A stretch of 7,609 bases of DNA from Spirochaetia bacterium (GTDB lineage: Bacteria > Spirochaetota > Spirochaetia > PWKH01). Below are positions 1 to 6,137 of this stretch, piece after piece (position 1 is the stretch's first letter; each line of letters opens with the position of its first letter). Both the position numbers and the translations under genes were made by a program. The stretch is from contig SKXS01000013.1 of NCBI GenBank assembly GCA_007128345.1, positions 1 through 7,609 of the forward strand. The letters run 5' to 3'. The notes beneath the pieces were generated by a model, which did not search any database, was not told the origin of the DNA, and saw only the letters and a program-made list of their open reading frames with translations.

Positions 1-2
1 AT

Positions 3-188
3 CATGTGTGTCTGGGCGACCACAAGTAATACTATTGCATCGCTGCAGGCATGGAAGGGTTTCCCTATTTCGGGAAGTTCATCACGGATTGCCTTGAACG
101 GACACACACTGCATATAACCAGGATGTAACATTCAAAGCTATAGAGCTTGCCTTGAAAGCTCAGCGACAGGCGATCGTAGTGGAGTAG
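3..188 (+). pseudogene. Possible C-terminal remnant of a Gfo/Idh/MocA-type oxidoreductase (partial at window edge)
   Basis: Read in the frame that ends at TAG 186-188, this stretch encodes about 52 residues after an in-frame TAA at 27-29 (YYCIAAGMEGFPYFGKFITD, continuing to a tail that ends AIVVE). The pattern of an aromatic/FI-D-C segment, a short variable part, then a helix of the type FKAIELALKAQ followed by a hydrophobic V-V-E end resembles the last helix and strand of Gfo/Idh/MocA NAD(P)-dependent oxidoreductases. That assignment is by eye only. The TAA separates it from eight further codons in the same frame that run to the window edge. It is either the end of a decayed gene, a gene with a sequencing error, or chance coding-like sequence. 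An ATG at 51 could start a 45-residue peptide, but no Shine-Dalgarno sequence precedes it. The body of any such gene would lie left of the window. Confidence 0.35.
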
Positions 189-196
189 CCTGGTAA

Positions 197-216
197 GGGT
201 ATTAAGGACAATACCC
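197..216 (+). terminator. Small perfect hairpin after the first reading frame
   Basis: GGGTATT (197-203) and AATACCC (210-216) form a perfect 7-bp stem with a 6-base loop, 8 bases after the stop of the upstream frame. No T-run follows, so it is not a standard intrinsic terminator. It may stabilise or mark the 3' end of the upstream transcript, or be chance. Confidence 0.3.
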
Positions 217-353
217 CGTCTCCATGCTGAGAAGGTATCTCTTTCTATTGGCGGCAAGCCAGGCGGCTGTTCTTGAATACTGCATTATCCTCTCTTTTGT
301 CCTCTATGCTATTGCGGGGTGTGACAAAAGGTGCCAAACTCATACACAAACAT

Positions 354-1025
354 ATGAGCAAAGAAAGAAGATTTACACAAACGCTTTTGGCCGCCCTCCG
401 GTATATCCCCGTCGGGATACTGGTTGTGCTGATGACGGTGTTTGTCTTGAGAAACGGTGTCGCCGCCATTAACATGCTGGTCGAGGAATTCTCGAATCGA
501 CTGTGGCTCACTACTGCGGCGTTCATGGGACTCTTTCTTCTGAAGTCAGTATCATTCGGCCTGCCGTATGCGTTACTGTATATCGGTGTGGGAAGCCTTT
601 ATCCAATCGGATGGGCACTTATTGTCAATACAGTCGGTATCATGGTGAACATGCAGATCCCCTATTTTTTCGGCCGGCATGCTGGGTCAAGGTTTGTTGA
701 ACGCCTTGGTGGGAGATTTCCCCGGATAGGCAGGCTGGAGGATTACAGCCACCGATCAGCCTTTTTTCTCTCCTTTCTGGTCAAATTCATCGGTAAAATT
801 CCCCATGAGATTACCAATGCCCTTCTCGGTTCACTCAATATACCCTATATCCCTTATATGATCGGCGGAATACTGGGCGTGTTTCCTACGATGGCAGCCA
901 CCACATTAGTTGGAACCAGTCTGCATGATCCAGGTTCTCCCCTGTTTATCATCTCTTTGATGATCGTCATCATATTGACGGTTTTTTCTTTCCTGCTCTA
1001 TAGACGTCAGTTGAATTCCGAATGA
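354..1025 (+). CDS. VTT-domain (DedA/TVP38/TMEM64-type) inner-membrane protein
   Basis: This is a 223-residue polytopic membrane protein counted from ATG 354. Hydrophobic segments lie at about residues 15-34, 51-70, 73-105, 136-150, 165-190 and 197-216. The central part has the family layout: a glycine/aromatic stretch (YFFGRHAGSRFVERLGGRF, 104-122), an amphipathic link, then KFIGKIPHEITNALLGSLNI (144-163) and a glycine-rich segment ending G-V-F-P. This matches the VTT domain (SNARE-associated Golgi protein family), in which bacterial members act in phospholipid or polyprenyl-phosphate transport and membrane homeostasis. The exact substrate here is unknown. Position 144 is Lys where an Arg is common in the family, and the usual proline near it is replaced by Gly. 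The start is uncertain. In-frame alternatives are TTG 273 (250 aa, weak AGGCGG upstream), ATG 306 and GTG 321. ATG 354 places a short basic N-terminus before the first membrane segment but has no clear Shine-Dalgarno. The gene stands alone, with about 560 bases before the next gene. Confidence 0.8.
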   Translation: MSKERRFTQTLLAALRYIPVGILVVLMTVFVLRNGVAAINMLVEEFSNRLWLTTAAFMGLFLLKSVSFGLPYALLYIGVGSLYPIGWALIVNTVGIMVNMQIPYFFGRHAGSRFVERLGGRFPRIGRLEDYSHRSAFFLSFLVKFIGKIPHEITNALLGSLNIPYIPYMIGGILGVFPTMAATTLVGTSLHDPGSPLFIISLMIVIILTVFSFLLYRRQLNSE

Positions 1026-1360
1026 TCTCCGCAGACTCATATATCTTCTGATGCACTAAGGCGCACCAGTGTACTCCAGCGTATCGCAAGCAGGGGAGTA
1101 GATGACATCAGCACTATAGGTGTGCTCGGGACAGTGATGCAGTGGGCAGCGGCGTAAGGACTTTCCTTCAGGGTGTATTCAAACAGATGTACTGGATGAT
1201 TTCCCTATCCATATGAAGTAAGGGAAATCACGTCCGTATGTTTCAGCGGATAGTACTAATCAGGATGGATAGGGCAACTCATCTGATTGCACCTGCAGCA
1301 ACCAATTTCTGGTTTGCTTAAGAAATGGCCAGGGCTAGTGTTACGCATCTTTATAATCAC
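1026..1360. other. Non-coding region between the VTT gene and the operon promoter
   Basis: I find no convincing gene here on either strand. The frame of the upstream VTT gene stays open for 43 more codons after its TGA (to TAA 1155-1157), but this length is not unusual by chance and has no start or ribosome binding site. The notable content is a group of inverted repeats at 1197-1274 and a bulged stem-loop at 1302-1328 (CCAATTTCT against AGAAATGG with one unpaired A). A TATAAT at 1352-1357 lacks a recognisable -35 partner. Confidence 0.6.
1197..1230. repeat. 10-bp perfect inverted repeat (stem-loop)
   Basis: TGATTTCCCT (1197-1206) is followed after a 14-base loop by its exact reverse complement AGGGAAATCA (1221-1230). 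No T-run follows on either strand, so it is not a typical terminator. Part of the left arm and loop (CCCTATCCAT, 1203-1212) is also the exact reverse complement of ATGGATAGGG at 1265-1274, which allows an alternative fold. It could be a protein-binding operator, a 3'-end structure of the VTT transcript, or a structured RNA. Confidence 0.5.
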
Positions 1361-1390
1361 TTGACCTCATTAATCATTTGTTATTATACT
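1361..1390 (+). promoter_or_regulatory. Sigma-70-type promoter for the peptide transporter operon
   Basis: TTGACC (1361-1366) matches the -35 consensus in five of six bases. TATACT (1385-1390) matches the -10 consensus in five of six, and the spacer is 18 bases. An overlapping TATTAT at 1382-1387 gives a 15-base spacer and is less good. Transcription would begin near 1396-1397, giving a leader of about 187 bases before the binding-protein start. It is the best promoter-like site in the window and is placed directly upstream of the operon. Confidence 0.6.
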
Positions 1391-1400
1391 TCCAAAGTTA

Positions 1401-1542
1401 GGCACCTCTGAGAGACTTGAGGAAACTGCTTAGGGTATAAGCAGCTGCATGATGCATCGTGCCAATTTGTGTTTTTGTTCATTACACATGAACTACCGGT
1501 TTTCTTTTTAGGACTTAGGACATTTTCATATCATGACTGTCC
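1401..1542 (+). promoter_or_regulatory. Structured 5' leader of the operon, possible attenuator or cis-regulatory RNA
   Basis: Starting about five bases after the predicted transcript start, GGCAC (1401-1405) can pair with GTGCC (1459-1463), closing a domain. That domain contains a perfect 7-bp stem CTGCTTA/TAAGCAG (1426-1432 with 1438-1444, 5-base loop). A competing hairpin GCATGA/TCGTGC (1447-1452 with 1457-1462, one G-U pair, loop TGCA) uses the same right arm. Either form is followed immediately by a T-rich tract (about 1466-1479). A further stem-loop lies at 1518-1542 (GGACA with TGTCC, inner TCAT with ATGA). The competing folds ahead of a T-rich stretch suggest transcription attenuation or a ligand-sensing leader, but no known riboswitch consensus is recognised. 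No energy calculation or comparative support is available. Confidence 0.35.
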
Positions 1543-1574
1543 CAAGATTAGCTACGATGTATTATCTGTTATAT

Positions 1575-1580
1575 GGAGGA
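1575..1580 (+). promoter_or_regulatory. Ribosome binding site that fixes the binding-protein start
   Basis: GGAGGA lies just before ATG 1584 (four bases between GGAGG and the ATG, slightly short). It supports 1584 rather than the in-frame ATG at 1533, which would add 17 residues in front of a clear signal peptide and sits within a stem-loop. Confidence 0.8.
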
Positions 1581-1583
1581 CCT

Positions 1584-3149
1584 ATGAAAAAACGATCAAT
1601 TATTGGCGCATTGGGACTGGCAGTCCTTATGCTGGCATTGGCTGCTTTCCCGCTTGCATCAAGAGGTCAGGTTGAAACAGCTGTTGAACGAGATACACTG
1701 ACCATTGCTATTGGCGCAGAGCCTGAATCACTGGACCCGGTAAAGATGACCTCTGCACCTGCAGCTACCGTCGGTGAGCATGTGGTGGAGCGGCTCATCT
1801 ATATGGAGGAAGACGGAACACTTACTCCGATGCTTGCAACCAGCTGGGAGGCAAACGAGGACAGCACAGTTTGGACCTTTGAGATCCGTCAGGGAGTGAC
1901 CTTCCATGATGGTGCACCGCTGAACGCAGAAGCTGTACAGATGAATCTCGCCCGGTTTGTGAATCCTCAAGTAGGTGCTGCCTATGCATTCCTGCTGGGA
2001 AGTGTGCAGGATATCCAGACGGTGGGTGAGTATACCGTGCAGCTGACTCTTCGTCAGCCCTTTGCTCCAATTCTTTCGCACCTGTCCCATAGCTTTATTG
2101 GTATTGTCAGTCCCAACCAGATCCGCGGGATTGCTCCCGAAGCAACATTTGAAAATCCCATTGGAACAGGACCATACGTCATGGAACAGTGGCGTCGCGG
2201 CGACAGCATCCGTCTGAGTGTCAATGAGAACTACTGGGGTCCGACTCCTCAGATTCCCAACTTGGTGTTTAATTTTATTCCTGAGGAATCAGCCCGTATC
2301 GTAGCTCTTGAGACTGGTGAGGCTGATGCGATTATGGCAGTGCCGCCTCAGGATGTAGCCCGGCTGCAGGCAGATCCCAATATTGATGTAGTATTCCAGA
2401 CCAGCGTACGTACTATTTATGTAAGCTTCAATAATATCAGGGAGCCCTTTACTGACGTGCGTGTCCGCAAGGCACTGAACTATGCAATTGACAAGCAGGC
2501 TATTGTGGATTCTATTTTCCAAGGAAGCGGATTTGTTGCTGATGCACCTATACCCGATGCAGTTTTCGGGCATACTTCTGTTGGACCGTATCCGTACGAT
2601 CCTGACCGGGCACGGCAGCTTCTCGCTGAAGCAGGATTTCCTGACGGATTCAGCATGACCCTGCACCATCCTACAGGCCGGTATCCTTTGGATGCAACCG
2701 TTGCACAGGCAGTGCAGGCTATGCTTGCTGATGTAGGTGTAAATGCCAGGCTCGAAACAAGAGAGTGGTCTAGCTATCTGCAGTTCACTGCCCAACCTCC
2801 TGATCAGGCTGAATATGATATGTTTATGCTCGGCTGGGGTACAGTAACCCTGGATGCAGACTACGGCCTCTATGCTCTTCTGCATACCCGGCAGTGGAAT
2901 CCGAACGGCAACAACCGGGGATTCTACTCCAACGAACGAGTAGATGAAATTCTTGATGCTGCACGGATTGAAACAAATCCCAGCGTGCGCAGGCCCTTGT
3001 ATGCTGAAGCAGTTGAACTGATCTGGAATGATGCGCCATGGATTTTCCTCTATAATGCTGCCCAGATTAATGCAGTTCGAACCCATGTTGAGGGACTGAT
3101 TCACCATCCGCTTGAAAATCTCAGCGCATGGGATGCATCTTTCCGCTAA
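1584..3149 (+). CDS. ABC transporter solute-binding protein, family 5 (peptide/glutathione/nickel type)
   Basis: This 521-residue protein is the ligand receptor of the transporter. Residues 1-28 form a signal peptide: basic KKR, a hydrophobic core from about 6 to 24, then a small-residue region ASRG. There is no cysteine near the cleavage region, so it is probably a soluble periplasmic protein and not a lipoprotein. The mature part has the hallmarks of SBP family 5: the EPESLDP opening (46-52), LATSWEANEDSTVWTFEIR (84-102) followed by GVTFHDGAPLNAEAV (104-118), IGTGPY (193-198), VRKALNYAIDK (294-304) and a C-terminal APWIFLY (484-490). Length agrees with GsiB/DppA-type proteins (about 500-540). 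The LDADYGLY segment (423-430) aligns by position with the loop that in DppA/OppA supplies the Asp contacting the peptide amino terminus; this is inference. It is the first gene of the operon, preceded by a promoter and structured leader and followed by a strong hairpin. The substrate is unknown, so an OppA, DppA or GsiB label is not assigned. Confidence 0.93.
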   Translation: MKKRSIIGALGLAVLMLALAAFPLASRGQVETAVERDTLTIAIGAEPESLDPVKMTSAPAATVGEHVVERLIYMEEDGTLTPMLATSWEANEDSTVWTFEIRQGVTFHDGAPLNAEAVQMNLARFVNPQVGAAYAFLLGSVQDIQTVGEYTVQLTLRQPFAPILSHLSHSFIGIVSPNQIRGIAPEATFENPIGTGPYVMEQWRRGDSIRLSVNENYWGPTPQIPNLVFNFIPEESARIVALETGEADAIMAVPPQDVARLQADPNIDVVFQTSVRTIYVSFNNIREPFTDVRVRKALNYAIDKQAIVDSIFQGSGFVADAPIPDAVFGHTSVGPYPYDPDRARQLLAEAGFPDGFSMTLHHPTGRYPLDATVAQAVQAMLADVGVNARLETREWSSYLQFTAQPPDQAEYDMFMLGWGTVTLDADYGLYALLHTRQWNPNGNNRGFYSNERVDEILDAARIETNPSVRRPLYAEAVELIWNDAPWIFLYNAAQINAVRTHVEGLIHHPLENLSAWDASFR

Positions 3150-3171
3150 GATTTACCTATGTATTATGTAT

Positions 3172-3207
3172 GACGGCAGCCCTGCTGATAGAGGCAGGGC
3201 TGCTGTC
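3172..3207 (+). terminator. Strong stem-loop between binding-protein and permease genes (mRNA stabiliser or partial terminator)
   Basis: GACGGCAGCCCTGC (3172-3185) pairs with GCAGGGCTGCTGTC (3194-3207). This makes a 14-bp GC-rich stem with a single G-U pair and an 8-base loop, 22 bases after the stop of the binding-protein gene. No T-run follows, so full termination is unlikely. In many binding-protein operons such an intercistronic hairpin protects the upstream message from 3' degradation or terminates part of the transcripts, so the receptor outnumbers the membrane complex. That role is inferred here. Confidence 0.7.
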
Positions 3208-3273
3208 GGTTAATAACTGGCTGTAATACCTCCGTCCCTGCAGGTTATGTATGGACGGGGCGTTGCTGAATAC

Positions 3274-3280
3274 AGGAGAG
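3274..3280 (+). promoter_or_regulatory. Ribosome binding site supporting a TTG start for the OppB-type permease
   Basis: AGGAGAG contains AGGAG at 3274-3278, with 8 bases before TTG 3287. This is ideal spacing and strongly favours TTG 3287 over the upstream in-frame ATG 3251, which has only a poor AGG ahead of it. Confidence 0.75.
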
Positions 3281-3286
3281 ATTGGA

Positions 3287-4222
3287 TTGTATCAATATAT
3301 TGCACGAAGACTGCTGCTGACCATTCCAGTGGTTTTGGGTGTGTCAATTATCGTATTTTCAATTATCCGCTTTATCCCCGGTGATCCTGCCAGGGCTATT
3401 GCTGGGGTAAATGCCACACCTGAGTTCATTGAACAGGTGCGAGTCCGCTACGCGCTAGATCAGCCAATGTATATCCAATACGGAAGATTCATATCCGGTA
3501 TGGTTCGAGGAGATTTAGGTAATTCAATATTCAGCGGGCGTCCTGTAACCAGGGAGATTGGAGAACGGTTTCCCCGCACGCTGCTTCTTGCCACGATATC
3601 TCTTATGATTGCCACTGCAATTGGGGTTTCTGCGGGCATTGTGTCCGCAACCAAGCGGAATTCAATATTTGACAATGCTAGTATGTTTGTTGCCCTTGTG
3701 GGTGTGGCAGCTCCGGTATTCTGGATGGCCCTGATGCTTCAGCTGCTGTTTTCGGTCAGACTCGGGCTGCTGCCTGCCACGGGTTCCGGTACCATACGTC
3801 ACTTGATACTGCCCAGTATTACTCTTGGCACTGCCAGTGCCGCACTGATGGCGCGAATTACCCGGTCAAGCATGCTTGATGTGCTCAGGCAGGACTTTAT
3901 TACTACTGCCCGTTCCAAAGGTCTGAATGAGCGGTTGGTGGTTTACAAGCATGCACTGAAGAATGCATTGATTCCTGTAGTTACCGTTCTTGGACTCCAG
4001 TTCGGAATCCTTCTCGGAGGGGCTGTGCTGACCGAAACTGTATTTGCCTGGCCTGGCGTAGGTAGGCTGCTGGTGGATGCAATCCTGCGGCGGGACTACC
4101 CGGTGGTGCAAGGAACGGTGATGATGCTGGCCTTGCTCTTTGTGCTCATCAACCTCACTGTAGATATCATCTACGCATTCCTTGATCCGAGAATACACTA
4201 CCAGAGCGGCAGCGGAGGTTAG
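3287..4222 (+). CDS. ABC transporter permease, OppB/DppB type
   Basis: This is a 311-residue inner-membrane permease that pairs with the next gene product to form the translocation channel. The N-terminal YQYIARRLLLTIPVVLGVS is the standard opening of this family: a basic cytoplasmic end, then the first membrane helix (about 9-29). The FIPGDPA motif (29-35) follows, then an external domain with a Y-x-LDQPMYIQYGRF segment (55-68) and GDLGNSI (75-81). Five further hydrophobic segments follow. The EAA loop that docks onto the ATPase is at about 203-230 (DFITTARSKGL, then HALKNALIP). TVFAWPGVGRLL (251-262) and the C-terminal AFLDPRI (297-303) are also typical. The TTG start is chosen because AGGAG precedes it at 8 bases and the protein then begins exactly where homologues usually begin. 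ATG 3251 would add 12 residues of untypical sequence. The stop lies 2 bases before the next gene, so the two are translationally close. Confidence 0.93.
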   Translation: MYQYIARRLLLTIPVVLGVSIIVFSIIRFIPGDPARAIAGVNATPEFIEQVRVRYALDQPMYIQYGRFISGMVRGDLGNSIFSGRPVTREIGERFPRTLLLATISLMIATAIGVSAGIVSATKRNSIFDNASMFVALVGVAAPVFWMALMLQLLFSVRLGLLPATGSGTIRHLILPSITLGTASAALMARITRSSMLDVLRQDFITTARSKGLNERLVVYKHALKNALIPVVTVLGLQFGILLGGAVLTETVFAWPGVGRLLVDAILRRDYPVVQGTVMMLALLFVLINLTVDIIYAFLDPRIHYQSGSGG

Positions 4223-4224
4223 CC

Positions 4225-5109
4225 ATGCAAGCAACAGATATAAAAGCAGCTTCACTTATGCCGCGGAAAAAGACTAGCGAATTTAAAGAAGTAACGAGGC
4301 ATCTGATTAAAAATCGTGCTGCCGTAGCGGGTCTGGTCATCATTGGTGTATTCATCTTGGCTTCACTCTTTGCACCGGTATTTGCAACCCACGATCCGTT
4401 GAGGACTGAGCTTGGAAATAGACTGCAGCCGCCAACCAGGGAACATATTCTAGGTACTGATGAACTTGGACGTGACCTCTTCAGCAGGATGCTCTACGGC
4501 GGAAGGATATCTCTGAACATCGGTATTATTTCAGTGATCATAGGGTTAACATTTGGTGTGCCCATCGGCGCGGTCAGCGGTTATTTTGGGGGAAAGCTGG
4601 ATATCTTTACGCAGCGTTTCATTGACATAATGATAGCCTTTCCCGGTATTCTCCTGGCAATCGTGATTGTCACCGTGCTTGGGGTAGGTGTAGAGAATGT
4701 CATGATTGCCACAGGAATCGCAAGTGTACCCATATATGCCCGCTTAGTGCGTGGATCGGTGCTTGCCATAAAGGAGCAGAGTTATGTGGATGCCGCCCAT
4801 GCAGCGGGGCTTGGTGATATCCGGATTATTTTCCGCCAGATCATCCCAAACTGTCTGGCGCCGATAATTGTGCAGAGTACCTTCCAAATCGCTACATCGA
4901 TTCTTTGGGCAGCTGGATTAGGGTTCCTCGGGTTAGGCGCGCAGGCCCCGACACCGGAATGGGGGGCTATTCTCAGCAATGGAAGGGCGTACATTCGAAC
5001 CGCACACCATCTGACCACGTATCCGGGTCTGGCGATACTTTTTATGGTACTGGGATTTAATTTAGTTGGTGATGGGCTACGTGATGCACTGGATCCAAAA
5101 ACTCGATAG
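4225..5109 (+). CDS. ABC transporter permease, OppC/DppC type
   Basis: This 294-residue protein is the second permease of the channel heterodimer. It has the family layout: a cytoplasmic N-terminus of about 30 residues, a first membrane helix (about 33-52, AGLVIIGVFILASLFAPVFA), and the hallmark HILGTDELGRDLFSRMLYGGRISL (74-97). A membrane domain of four to five helices follows, and the EAA loop lies at about 186-211 (SYVDAAHAAGL, ending RQIIPNCLAPI). The FLGLGAQAPTPEWGAIL motif (234-250) and the C-terminal NLVGDGLRDALDPKTR (279-294) are also diagnostic. GGAGG at 4214-4218 lies six bases before ATG 4225, which supports this start. The gene follows the OppB-type gene by 2 bases and precedes the first ATPase gene by 11. 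Length is normal for the family and no residues appear missing. Confidence 0.94.
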   Translation: MQATDIKAASLMPRKKTSEFKEVTRHLIKNRAAVAGLVIIGVFILASLFAPVFATHDPLRTELGNRLQPPTREHILGTDELGRDLFSRMLYGGRISLNIGIISVIIGLTFGVPIGAVSGYFGGKLDIFTQRFIDIMIAFPGILLAIVIVTVLGVGVENVMIATGIASVPIYARLVRGSVLAIKEQSYVDAAHAAGLGDIRIIFRQIIPNCLAPIIVQSTFQIATSILWAAGLGFLGLGAQAPTPEWGAILSNGRAYIRTAHHLTTYPGLAILFMVLGFNLVGDGLRDALDPKTR

Positions 5110-5120
5110 AAAGGTACAGC

Positions 5121-6137
5121 ATGAAGAGCTTACTTGAGATAAAGAATCTGCAGACCAGCTTCAAGACAGAAGATGGGACCGTACGCGCTGTAGACAGCGT
5201 ATCCTTTTCCATAGGCCCCGGCGAAGTTGTAGGGCTGGTAGGGGAAAGCGGATGCGGAAAAACCGCAGTATCCTTAAGTATACTTCAGTTGCTTCCCGTT
5301 CCTCCTGCAGTCATTGAGGGTGGGGAAATCATATTTGACGGGGAGAACCTGCTTTCCTACAGCAGCGAAAAGATACGGAAGATCAGGGGAAATAAGATTG
5401 CCATGATATTCCAGGAGCCCATGACCAGTCTCAATCCGGTATATACCATCGGCAATCAGCTGCTTGAGACCATTCAGCTCCATCAGCAGCTTGACCTCAG
5501 GGCTGCCCAGAAGCGGGCCGTGGAGATGCTCAAACTGGTAGGAATTCCAAGGGCAGACGAAATACTTACGGAGTATCCTCACCAGTTCTCCGGTGGAATG
5601 AGACAGCGGGTCATGATTGCCATGGCATTGAGCTGCAATCCTAGGCTGCTGATAGCCGACGAGCCGACTACAGCTCTGGATGTAACCATCCAGGCACAGA
5701 TTCTGGAGCTTATGAAGGAGCTGCAGGATCGTATCGGCATGTCAATTCTTTTCATAACCCATGATCTGAGTGTCATAGCGGAAATGGCTGACCGAGTGGT
5801 AGTCATGTATGCTGGAAAGCTAGTGGAGCAAGCGACCGTACAAAGCCTATTCCATAATCCATTTCATCCCTATACTAAGGGACTGATCGGGTCTCGACCC
5901 AGCACTGATAAGGACATCTCTGACAGTGAAGACAGGACCAGGCTTCCCTTTATTCCTGGGAGCGTACCAAATCCGCTTCAGATGCCCTCTGGATGCCCCT
6001 TCCATCCCCGCTGCAGCCATGTAATGGATATATGCATGCATCAAATGCCTCAGGGAAAAGAGGTAGCACAGGGTGATCATGAAGTGAAATGCTGGCTTTA
6101 CAATCAGACCAGCAGTCCAGGGGAGGTTCAGGCATGA
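5121..6137 (+). CDS. ABC transporter ATP-binding protein, OppD/DppD type
   Basis: This 338-residue cytoplasmic ATPase pairs with the next gene product to power import. Motifs in order are Walker A GESGCGKT (41-48), Q-loop Gln98 in IFQEPMTSLNPV, signature FSGGMRQR (156-163), Walker B LLIADE (176-181) followed by the D-loop TALD, and switch His214 in ITHDLSV. The FSGGMRQR form and the order in the operon favour the D-type subunit. The C-terminal oligopeptide/dipeptide domain carries four cysteines (292, 298, 305, 324) in GCPFHPRC-x6-C and a later KC. This is the arrangement reported to bind a [4Fe-4S] cluster in Dpp/Opp ATPases. ATG 5121 is preceded by AAAGG at a suitable distance. The end overlaps the next gene by four bases (ATGA at 6134-6137), which points to coupled translation. 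Confidence 0.94.
   Translation: MKSLLEIKNLQTSFKTEDGTVRAVDSVSFSIGPGEVVGLVGESGCGKTAVSLSILQLLPVPPAVIEGGEIIFDGENLLSYSSEKIRKIRGNKIAMIFQEPMTSLNPVYTIGNQLLETIQLHQQLDLRAAQKRAVEMLKLVGIPRADEILTEYPHQFSGGMRQRVMIAMALSCNPRLLIADEPTTALDVTIQAQILELMKELQDRIGMSILFITHDLSVIAEMADRVVVMYAGKLVEQATVQSLFHNPFHPYTKGLIGSRPSTDKDISDSEDRTRLPFIPGSVPNPLQMPSGCPFHPRCSHVMDICMHQMPQGKEVAQGDHEVKCWLYNQTSSPGEVQA
6121..6126 (+). promoter_or_regulatory. Ribosome binding site for the OppF-type ATPase, inside the end of the OppD-type gene
   Basis: GGGAGG is 7 bases before ATG 6134. It selects 6134 over the upstream in-frame start codon at 6089, which would create a long overlap and add 15 residues with no family character. Confidence 0.8.

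Noticed and set aside
1026..1157. Open extension of 43 codons in the same frame after the VTT gene's TGA, suggesting readthrough or a broken longer gene
   Set aside because: An open stretch of this length is expected by chance fairly often. The VTT protein is already full-length and the extension shows no membrane or domain character.
1352..1357. TATAAT as a second operon promoter
   Set aside because: No -35-like hexamer at 16-19 bases upstream. The TTGACC/TATACT pair just downstream is clearly better.
1401..1463. Known riboswitch (for example TPP, SAM, lysine, glycine, cobalamin, c-di-GMP) or T-box
   Set aside because: None of the conserved sequence blocks of these classes that I know is present; only generic stem-loops are seen.
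2289..3107. Long open frame of 272 codons on the minus strand inside the binding-protein gene
   Set aside because: It lies wholly antisense to a well-supported gene, its translation has no recognisable motif and odd composition, and it is explained as a shadow of codon use on the other strand.
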